A stretch of 64,000 nucleotides of DNA, taken from Pseudomonas sp. Irchel 3E20. GTDB taxonomy: Bacteria > Pseudomonadota > Gammaproteobacteria > Pseudomonadales > Pseudomonadaceae. The DNA is taken from contig NZ_FYEE01000003.1 in the NCBI RefSeq assembly GCF_900187645.1, positions 122,552 to 186,551 on the forward strand, given 5' to 3'. The notes under the pieces are model-generated. The model was not told the origin of the DNA. It saw nothing but the letters and a program-made list of their open reading frames with translations, and ran no database searches. A program made the position numbers and the translations under genes. This document shows, piece by piece, positions 57,813 to 64,000 of this stretch (position 1 is the first letter of the stretch; each line of letters starts with the position of its first letter).

Positions 57813-59398
57813 AAGAGGGCTTTCGCCAGGCGATGGCCTGGCTGCATACCTGGACCGGGCTAATTTTCGGCTGGCTGCTGTTTGCGATTTTTCTGACAGG
57901 CACCTTGTCGTACTTCAAGGATGAAATGACCCATTGGATGCAGCCCCTGCCGCCGGTGCACAGCGTCAACGCCGAGCAAAGCGTTGCCCTGGCGCAAGGC
58001 TACCTGCAGGCGCATGCCCAAGGCGCGGCGCGCTGGTTTATCGGCCTGCCGCACGAGCGCCAACCGGGCCTCTCCGTGGCCTGGCAACGGCCGGCCAAGA
58101 ACGAGGGCGAGCGCGGCGAGTTCTTCGACAAAGTGCTCGACCCGCTGACCGGCGCCGAGCGAGTGAGCCACGACACCGCTGGCGGCAACTTCTTTTACCG
58201 CTTCCATTTTCAATTGCAGATGCCCTATCCGTGGGGGCGCTGGCTATCGACTGCGGCGGCCATGGTGATGCTGATCGCGCTGGTCACGGGGATCATCACC
58301 CACAAGAAAATCTTCAAGGACTTCTTCACCTTCCGCCCGCGCAAGGGCCAGCGCTCTTGGCTCGACGGTCACAACGCGGTGGGCGTGTTGGTGCTGCCGT
58401 TCCACCTGATGATTACCTACAGCAGCCTGGTGATCTTCATGACGTTGGTTATGCCGGCCAGCATCGTGGCCAGTTACGGCAACGATTCCCGGGCATTTTT
58501 CAAGGAGGCGTTTCCCTCTAACAACAACCTGCCGGCCGCCGGGCAACCCGGGCAGTTGCTGCCCCTGGCGCCGTTTTTGGCCCAGGCGCGTGAGCACTGG
58601 GCCGGCGGGCGAGCGGGGCGCCTAACGGTGAACCACCCGGGGGACGCCAACGCTTCGGTCAACGTCTTCCCCCACAACGCCGACCATGTGGTGCAGGATT
58701 TCGGCCGCTCCCTGTCCTTTGGTGGTATCGATGGCCAACTGCTCAAAGAGGCTGTGCCGCAATCGCTGCCGATGGCCATCGGCGGCAGTTTTGTGGGCCT
58801 GCACATGGGCCTGTTCGCCGGGCCGGTGCTGCGCTGGCTGTACTTCCTCTGTGGCCTGGCCGGCACGGCGATGATCGGCACCGGGCTGGTGATCTGGCTC
58901 GGCAAACGCCAGTTGAAACACGCCAAGAGCGGGGTAATGCCGTTTGAGTTGCGCCTGGTAGAGGTGCTCAACATCGCCAGCATGGCTGGGTTGGTGCTGG
59001 CGGTGGCGGTGTTCTTCTGGGCCAATCGCCTGCTGCCCGCGCAATTTGCTGAGCGGGCCGACTGGGAAGTGAACAGCTTCTTCATCGCCTGGGGCTTGAG
59101 CCTGCTCCACGCGGTGCTGCGGCCTGGGCGCCGGGCCTGGGTCGAGCAACTGGGGCTGGCGGCCCTGCTGTTTATCGCGGTGCCGCTGCTCAATGCCCTG
59201 ACCACCGGCCAACATGTGCTGGCCTCTATGGCCGGCGGCGACTGGATCATGGCCGGGTTCGACCTGACCTGCCTGGGCAGCGGCCTGTTCCTGGCCTGGG
59301 CTGCCTGGAAAATGCAGCGCCCGGCCCCGCAGAAAGCGCCCGCCCAACCCCGCGCCGAACGCCCGCGGCCCTTGCCCGCCAACCCCGAGGTGACCTGA
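57809..59398 (+). CDS. PepSY-associated TM-helix iron-uptake membrane protein
   Basis: A 529-residue inner-membrane protein of the PepSY_TM family (PiuB/FhuR-like), thought to reduce ferric siderophores in the inner membrane. Four or more helices: WLHTWTGLIFGWLLFAIFLT (with His-x-Trp), WLSTAAAMVMLIALVTGIIT, VLVLPFHLMITYSSLVIFM and ALLFIAVPLLNALTTG. Conserved His residues near the membrane faces would suit heme. It overlaps DUF3649 and abuts DUF3325. Confidence 0.88.
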   Translation: MKEGFRQAMAWLHTWTGLIFGWLLFAIFLTGTLSYFKDEMTHWMQPLPPVHSVNAEQSVALAQGYLQAHAQGAARWFIGLPHERQPGLSVAWQRPAKNEGERGEFFDKVLDPLTGAERVSHDTAGGNFFYRFHFQLQMPYPWGRWLSTAAAMVMLIALVTGIITHKKIFKDFFTFRPRKGQRSWLDGHNAVGVLVLPFHLMITYSSLVIFMTLVMPASIVASYGNDSRAFFKEAFPSNNNLPAAGQPGQLLPLAPFLAQAREHWAGGRAGRLTVNHPGDANASVNVFPHNADHVVQDFGRSLSFGGIDGQLLKEAVPQSLPMAIGGSFVGLHMGLFAGPVLRWLYFLCGLAGTAMIGTGLVIWLGKRQLKHAKSGVMPFELRLVEVLNIASMAGLVLAVAVFFWANRLLPAQFAERADWEVNSFFIAWGLSLLHAVLRPGRRAWVEQLGLAALLFIAVPLLNALTTGQHVLASMAGGDWIMAGFDLTCLGSGLFLAWAAWKMQRPAPQKAPAQPRAERPRPLPANPEVT

Positions 59399-59722
59399 AT
59401 GCTGCTGCCATCGCTGCTGTGCTACAGCGGCTTCACCGCCCTGTGCCTGGCCATGGACCGCCATCACCACGACCTGCTGGGCCGCAAACCCACCGCCGGC
59501 CAACGCCTGGCCCTGTGCCTGGGCGGTTGGCTGCTGCTGGCGCTGTCGCTCGCCGCGGCCCTCACCGCCGCCGATTGGGGCCTGGGATTGGTGCAGTGGT
59601 GCGCGGTGCTGATGGGCAGTGCCTTGCTACTGGTGGTGCTGTTGCCCTATCGCCCACGGCTGGCGCTGGGAGTCGCGGGGGTAGGGTTGGTGGTGAGTCC
59701 GGCGGTATGGGCATTGATCTAG
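59399..59722 (+). CDS. DUF3325 membrane protein
   Basis: A 107-residue protein with three membrane segments (about 5-17, 35-55, 62-103). CLAMDRHHHDLLGRKPTAGQ is the DUF3325 hallmark with three His. It starts one base after the PepSY stop codon, so the three genes form one Fur-controlled operon. Function unknown; it usually accompanies ferrisiderophore receptors, but none is in this window. Confidence 0.83.
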   Translation: MLLPSLLCYSGFTALCLAMDRHHHDLLGRKPTAGQRLALCLGGWLLLALSLAAALTAADWGLGLVQWCAVLMGSALLLVVLLPYRPRLALGVAGVGLVVSPAVWALI

Positions 59723-60338
59723 CCGCCCCACCTTGTTTATGGGGGTAATGTGGCGTTCAGTTTTTTAAACGCGATTGGCCGCGACCCAGAGTGAGTCGTA
59801 AGGAAGCTTGCAGCGTAACGTGCGAAGTACTTTTGAGCGGGAATTGATGTGCCGCTGCAACAGGGCTGAGGCGTTCGGCCTTTGCGTTAGTTTATTTGTT
59901 TGGGATAGTCCGGGATAAGTGGCTTTCAATAAGGGCTAAGGGTGGCGATGTTCTGCCTGTCGGTAACTTGTTGTTGCGAGATACCAACTAAATAAGTTGT
60001 ATGGCCCGTTCCAATGCGGGAAATGCTAGTTGAAAGATGGACACCTAAGTTGTGGGTAGGGCACGGGCGGGGTTTGGAGTGGCTGCGCGCAAACCGATAG
60101 GCGGGTGTTTATGTGTCTCTATATTGTCCCGAAAAATAAACAAGCACTCATGGCTCAGGCAAGTTCCTGGCGAAGTGGCATCTGATCGGCAGGGTATTGG
60201 ATAAGGCGTTTATTCTGGCTGATTTGAAAGAATATATGTACGCCACTAGGCGTGGCGCAATAAGTTTGAATACTGTCCTGCCGTGGCACAAGAGTACTTG
60301 AGCCACGGGCCAATAATTGAACGGCAAAAAGGACTTTT
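59723..60338. other. Long gene-free region upstream of dacB
   Basis: About 615 bases, poorer in GC than the neighbours, with no supported ORF. Two hairpins lie near the dacB start: CGCCAC/GTGGCG (60241-60257) and CCGTGGC/GCCACGG (60281-60308). No RNA family is recognised. ORFs read through it on either strand lack start signals. Confidence 0.4.
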
Positions 60339-61793
60339 ATGAACTCAATAAAACGCTTCAATCCGCGGTTACTACCTATTTACTTAAGTCTGTTCTTGGT
60401 TGCCTGCGCTTGCGTACCCAAGGTCCAGGCTACGACCACTGTGGATAACCTGCTGGCCGACCCGCTGCTCAATGGCGCGCAGGTGTCGTTGACGGTGCGC
60501 GATGCGGTCAGCGGTGCGGTGCTTTACCAGCGCAATGGCGATTCGCGGTTGGTGCCGGGGTCTAGCCTCAAGTTGCTGGGCTCGGCGGCGGCGATGCAAG
60601 TGCTGGGTGCCGATTACCGTTTTACCACCCAGGTATTGAGCAATGGCCGCCTCGACGGGGCTGTGCTCAGGGGCAACCTGTACCTGCGCGGCGCGGGCGA
60701 CCCGAGTATCCAGGCCGAGGATTACCGGCAGCTGGCGGCCAGGTTGGCGCGCCAGGGGGTGCGTGAGGTCAGCGGCGACATGGTGTTCGACGACACGGCA
60801 TTCGATGCCGTGCGCCTGGGCATCGACTGGGCGGTGGATGACGAGGATAAGGCCTACGGTGCGCAGATATCGGCGCTGAGCCTGGCGCCGGACGGGGATT
60901 TCGATGCCGGTTCGGTGCTGGTGCACGTCAACGCCGTAGCTCCCGGTGAGCCAGTGCAGGTGCGCATCCACCCGGCCAACCGCTTGCTCACGGTGAACAA
61001 CCAGGCAACGGTGGGGGAGGCCAACACGATCCGCGTCAGCCGTGAACACGGCAGTAATCGCCTCAGGGTCACCGGCACTGTGCCGGTGGGCGAGGCCAGC
61101 AAAAAGTGGGTCAGCGTCTGGGAGCCGACGCGGTTGGTGGCGGATGTGTTTCAGGCGGCGCTGGTGGCCGAGGGCATCAAGGTGCGCGGGCGTACGTTCA
61201 TCGGCGCCGTGACCGCACCCGGCGCCACGGTACTGGTCAGCCATGAGTCGGCGCCGCTGGCGCAGTTGATGCCGGTGCTGCTCAAACTGTCGAATAACGC
61301 GATGACTGAAGTGCTGCTCAAGGCGATGGGGCGGCGTACTGCGCAGGCGGGCACGACCGACGCAGGCATTGGCGCGGTGAACGGGTTTTTCTCAGGGCTG
61401 GGCCTGGACCCTACGGCGTGGCGCCAGGTGGATGGTTCGGGGCTGTCCCGGCGCAATCAGTTGTCCACCCAGAGCCTGACGCAGGTGTTGCTCAGCGTTC
61501 GCCAGCAACCCTGGTTCGACGCCTGGTACGCGGCTCTGCCGATTGCCGGCGAACCGGACCGGTTGGTCGGCGGCACCTTGCGCAATCGCCTGCGCGATAC
61601 CCCGGCCCAAGGCAACCTGCACGCCAAGACCGGCTCGTTGACGGGAATCTCATCGTTGTCCGGTTATGTGCGCACCGCTGCCGGGCGGCCGCTGGTGTTT
61701 GCGATGGTAACGAACAGCTACCTGGCAGGCGCCGCAGCCATTCGCGCCCTGGAAGACCGCGTGGTTCTAGCGTTGATCCAACGGCCTGAGTAA
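60339..61793 (+). CDS. dacB: D-alanyl-D-alanine carboxypeptidase/endopeptidase PBP4
   Basis: A 484-residue exported penicillin-binding protein that trims and cuts peptidoglycan cross-links. A signal peptide runs to about residue 32 (LSLFLVACACVPKVQA). Catalytic motifs are SxxK (LVPGSSLKLLGSAAAM), SxN (LKLSNNAMTEVLLKAMG) and KTG (LHAKTGSLTGIS). In Pseudomonas, loss of DacB raises AmpC expression. AAAAAGGAC precedes the ATG. Confidence 0.93.
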   Translation: MNSIKRFNPRLLPIYLSLFLVACACVPKVQATTTVDNLLADPLLNGAQVSLTVRDAVSGAVLYQRNGDSRLVPGSSLKLLGSAAAMQVLGADYRFTTQVLSNGRLDGAVLRGNLYLRGAGDPSIQAEDYRQLAARLARQGVREVSGDMVFDDTAFDAVRLGIDWAVDDEDKAYGAQISALSLAPDGDFDAGSVLVHVNAVAPGEPVQVRIHPANRLLTVNNQATVGEANTIRVSREHGSNRLRVTGTVPVGEASKKWVSVWEPTRLVADVFQAALVAEGIKVRGRTFIGAVTAPGATVLVSHESAPLAQLMPVLLKLSNNAMTEVLLKAMGRRTAQAGTTDAGIGAVNGFFSGLGLDPTAWRQVDGSGLSRRNQLSTQSLTQVLLSVRQQPWFDAWYAALPIAGEPDRLVGGTLRNRLRDTPAQGNLHAKTGSLTGISSLSGYVRTAAGRPLVFAMVTNSYLAGAAAIRALEDRVVLALIQRPE

Positions 61794-61798
61794 AGCGG

Positions 61799-62695
61799 CT
61801 ACCCCGAAAACGCCTGGCGAAACTCACCGGGCGTACCGCCAATGGCCTGGCGGAAGCGGTTGGCGAAGTGGCTGGCGCTGGCAAAACCGCAGGCCAGGGC
61901 GATTTCGCCCAGGGGTTGGGCGCTGTGGCGCAACAAGTGGCGGGCGTGGTTGAGGCGCCGGGCCAGGACGTATTGGTGTGGGGCCAGGCCGAAGCTGTGG
62001 CGGAACATGCGGGCGAAGTGAAATTCCGACAGTGCGCAACGCGCCGCCAGTTGGCCCAGGCTCAGGGGCTCGGCCAGGTGTTGTTCGATGAAGGCCACCA
62101 GGTCGCGGCGTTGGTGTGCGGCCAAGCCACCCTTGACGCGCAGGCCCTGGCGCAGGCCGACCTGGGTCAGCAGGGTGTGGCTGAGCATCTCGTGGGCCAG
62201 GCTGCTGGTGAGCAGGCGCTCGCCGGGCTCGTTCCAGCTCAGGCGGATCAGTTGGCGAAAGCGCCGGGCCTGGGCCGGGTCATCGAGGAAGGTGCTTTCG
62301 CGCAGCTGCATTTCCCGCGGCTCGCGGTCCAACAGGGTGACGCAACCCAGGGCGAATTGGCGTGGGTCGAAGTACAGGTGGGCGAGGCGGATTTCGCCGT
62401 TGATGACCCACGCCGATTGGTGTTCGGCGGGCAGGATGCAGAGTTTGTCGGGGGCGCCCGTGGTGCCGGGTTGGCCACGGCGGAAGGTGCCGGTGCCGCC
62501 GGCGATGTAGCACGACAGGGTGTGGTGGCTTGGGGCCTGGTAGTCCTGGGCGTCGTGATGGTTGCTCCACAGCGCGGCGGCCATGCCGTCACCGAGCTCG
62601 GCGCTGTGCTCCAGGCGCGCGTTGGGCGAGCGATGGAGAGCTTGAAAGACGTGCAGGTTTTCCAGGGTGGGCATGGGCGCGGGCATCGATGGCAA
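61799..62695 (-). CDS. AraC-family regulator
   Basis: A 298-residue regulator. The C-terminal AraC domain has two HTHs: LSLGQLAARCALSEFHFARM and GEIALACGFASASHFANRFR. The N-terminal cupin-like part (about 20-110; TLSCYIAGGTGTFRR) senses an unknown ligand. The gene is divergent from the EamA transporter, a likely target. Several starts are possible within eight codons. Confidence 0.85.
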   Translation of the reverse strand: MPSMPAPMPTLENLHVFQALHRSPNARLEHSAELGDGMAAALWSNHHDAQDYQAPSHHTLSCYIAGGTGTFRRGQPGTTGAPDKLCILPAEHQSAWVINGEIRLAHLYFDPRQFALGCVTLLDREPREMQLRESTFLDDPAQARRFRQLIRLSWNEPGERLLTSSLAHEMLSHTLLTQVGLRQGLRVKGGLAAHQRRDLVAFIEQHLAEPLSLGQLAARCALSEFHFARMFRHSFGLAPHQYVLARRLNHARHLLRHSAQPLGEIALACGFASASHFANRFRQAIGGTPGEFRQAFSG

Positions 62696-62819
62696 CAGGT
62701 CGCCATCCTACTCCGTCGCCATCACCCTGCCAGCCCACCGGCGACAAAAGCGCAAGTTTATGCAAGCGCCAATGCCAGGTGAGGCTTGAAACTGAAGGCC
62801 TTCTTCAGGAGCCCTCGCC

Positions 62820-63716
62820 ATGAACATCACTTTGTACCTGCTGACCGTGCTGATCTGGGGCACCACCTGGATTGCCCTCAAATGGCAGTTGGGTGTGGTA
62901 GCCATCGAGGTGTCGATTGTCTACCGCTTTGCCCTGGCGGCCCTGGTGCTGTTCGCCATCCTTTTGCTCAGCCGCCGTTTGCAGCCGATGAACCGGCGCG
63001 CCCATTTGATTTGCCTGGCCCAGGGCCTGTGCCTGTTTTGCGTGAACTTCATGTGCTTTCTGTACGCCAGCCAATGGGTGCCCAGCGGTTTGGTGGCGGT
63101 GGTGTTTTCCACGGCAACCTTGTGGAACGCCCTCAACGCCCGGGTGTTCTTCGCCCAGAAAGTCGCCCGCAACGTGTTGATGGGCGGTGCGTTGGGCCTG
63201 CTGGGCCTGGGCTTTCTGTTCTGGCCGGAACTGGCGGGCCACAGCGCCAGCCCACAAACCGTGCTGGGCCTGGGGTTGGCGCTGCTGGGCACGCTGTGTT
63301 TCTCGGCGGGCAACATGCTTTCCAGCCTGCAACAGAAGGCCGGTTTCAAGCCCTTGACCACCAACGCCTGGGGCATGGCCTATGGCGCGGCGATGCTGGC
63401 GGCGTATTGCCTGGCCAGTGGCATCGCCTTTGAGGTGGAGTGGACGACGCGCTACCTCGGTTCGTTGCTGTACCTGGTGCTCCCGGGGTCGGTGATCGGC
63501 TTTACCGCGTACCTGACGCTGGTCGGGCGCATGGGCCCGGAGCGTGCGGCGTACTGCACGGTGCTGTTCCCGGTGGTGGCACTCAACGTCTCGGCGCTGG
63601 TGGAAGGCTACCAATGGACGGCCCCGGCGTTGGTCGGGTTGGTGCTGGTAATGCTGGGCAATGTGCTGGTGTTCCGCAAACCCGCGCCGCTGGCCCCTCG
63701 GCGCTCGCTCGCCTGA
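62820..63716 (+). CDS. EamA-family transporter
   Basis: A 298-residue inner-membrane protein with ten hydrophobic segments in two EamA halves (about 1-140 and 150-290). It begins LYLLTVLIWGTTWIALKWQL, typical of DMT superfamily permeases that export amino acids or metabolites. Divergent from the AraC gene. Substrate unknown. AGGAG precedes the ATG. Confidence 0.87.
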   Translation: MNITLYLLTVLIWGTTWIALKWQLGVVAIEVSIVYRFALAALVLFAILLLSRRLQPMNRRAHLICLAQGLCLFCVNFMCFLYASQWVPSGLVAVVFSTATLWNALNARVFFAQKVARNVLMGGALGLLGLGFLFWPELAGHSASPQTVLGLGLALLGTLCFSAGNMLSSLQQKAGFKPLTTNAWGMAYGAAMLAAYCLASGIAFEVEWTTRYLGSLLYLVLPGSVIGFTAYLTLVGRMGPERAAYCTVLFPVVALNVSALVEGYQWTAPALVGLVLVMLGNVLVFRKPAPLAPRRSLA

Positions 63717-63792
63717 GGGCGGTATATAAGTAGAGTGGATCGTCCGGCGGGGGGGCTTAGGCTGGCCATTGGTTTTTTAAAAGGACTGACCA

Positions 63793-64000
63793 ATGGCCAA
63801 CCAAGGCAAAGACGAGGCGTCCAGTCTCGCGACATTCCTGGCCGCGCCGCCGGACCATGAGTGGCTGCTGTCGCAGCAGCAATGGAGCTTGCAGCAGGTA
63901 GTGGACGTACTGCATGTGCAATACGAGCAGTTCATGGGCGGCCTTCAGGATGAGGAGCGCAGCCGCTACCTGGCCTTGCAGCGACAAGTGTTGAACGCCC
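63793..64000 (+). CDS. Unrecognised protein, 5' part (cut by window edge)
   Basis: Starts MANQGKDEASSLATFLAAPP after AAAAGGAC; 69 codons lie in the window and the frame is open at the end. The visible part is soluble, Gln-rich and helical (LLSQQQWSLQQVVDVLHVQY). No family is recognised from this piece. Confidence 0.6.
   Translation, partial: MANQGKDEASSLATFLAAPPDHEWLLSQQQWSLQQVVDVLHVQYEQFMGGLQDEERSRYLALQRQVLNA

Noticed and set aside
60155..60361. Small reverse ORF overlapping the dacB start
   Set aside because: No ribosome-binding site, no family, and it overlaps the real start of dacB.

Overview
The window looks like the chromosome of a Pseudomonas of the P. fluorescens group. The evidence is the high-GC, third-position-GC-biased coding, the order mlaC-mlaB-ibaG-murA-hisG-hisD-hisC-algW, a fused cysNC, homogentisate genes under an IclR regulator, and many REP/REPIN palindromes of the GTGGGAGCGGGCTTGCCCGC type between genes. 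I see no tRNA, rRNA, prophage, transposase or CRISPR array.

Layout. Positions 1-7650: end of the Mla lipid-transport operon, ibaG, murA, hisG/hisD/hisC, the periplasmic protease AlgW (reverse strand) and a Nif3-family protein. 7820-11135: sulfate activation (cysD, cysNC), with a foreign-looking four-helix-bundle gene killed by one stop codon wedged between the two. 11263-20279: an acyltransferase, pta, slyD, glutathione peroxidase, an Old Yellow Enzyme, a GT4 glycosyltransferase, cysZ and trxB. 20345-26197: a cluster that looks light-responsive, with pterin genes folM-folE-folX, a class II LitR-like MerR regulator without the cobalamin residues, and a short LOV photoreceptor with its photoactive cysteine. 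26190-31976: CidR-like regulator with cidAB, a class II aldolase with an alpha/beta hydrolase, an MFE-2-like SDR, and an AmpDh3-like amidase. 32128-32310: a run of hairpins ending in a reverse-strand terminator, probably a small RNA. 32572-40207: a DUF1302/DUF1329 pair, a DUF187-like glycosidase and a MalT-type LuxR regulator. 40425-41206: two tandem paralogous small proteins I do not recognise. 41261-45472: hmgR and hmgA-fahA-maiA (homogentisate to fumarate and acetoacetate). 45474-52175: SirB1, a leucine-dehydrogenase-like protein with the catalytic lysine replaced, SOS gene yebG with a LexA box, psiE, DUF3509, L-serine dehydratase with a LysR regulator, and an HPF/RaiA factor. 52439-56986: an SDR, a TSUP exporter and a clavaminate-synthase-like Fe(II)/2OG oxygenase opposite a MocR regulator, with a symmetric AT-rich operator candidate between them. 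57001-57306: three tandem 102-bp REP units. 57507-59722: a Fur-boxed DUF3649-PepSY-DUF3325 operon. 60339-64000: dacB, an AraC regulator, an EamA transporter and the start of an unknown gene.

How parts work together. The cys genes activate sulfate that CysZ imports. FolE, FolX and FolM make the monapterin cofactor, possibly under LitR/LOV light control. The MocR gene probably controls the opposing oxygenase-exporter-SDR genes. The most novel candidates are the oxygenase/exporter/MocR module, the structured RNA near 32.2 kb, the two-paralogue locus at 40.4-41.2 kb, and the lysine-to-threonine change in the leucine-dehydrogenase-like protein.
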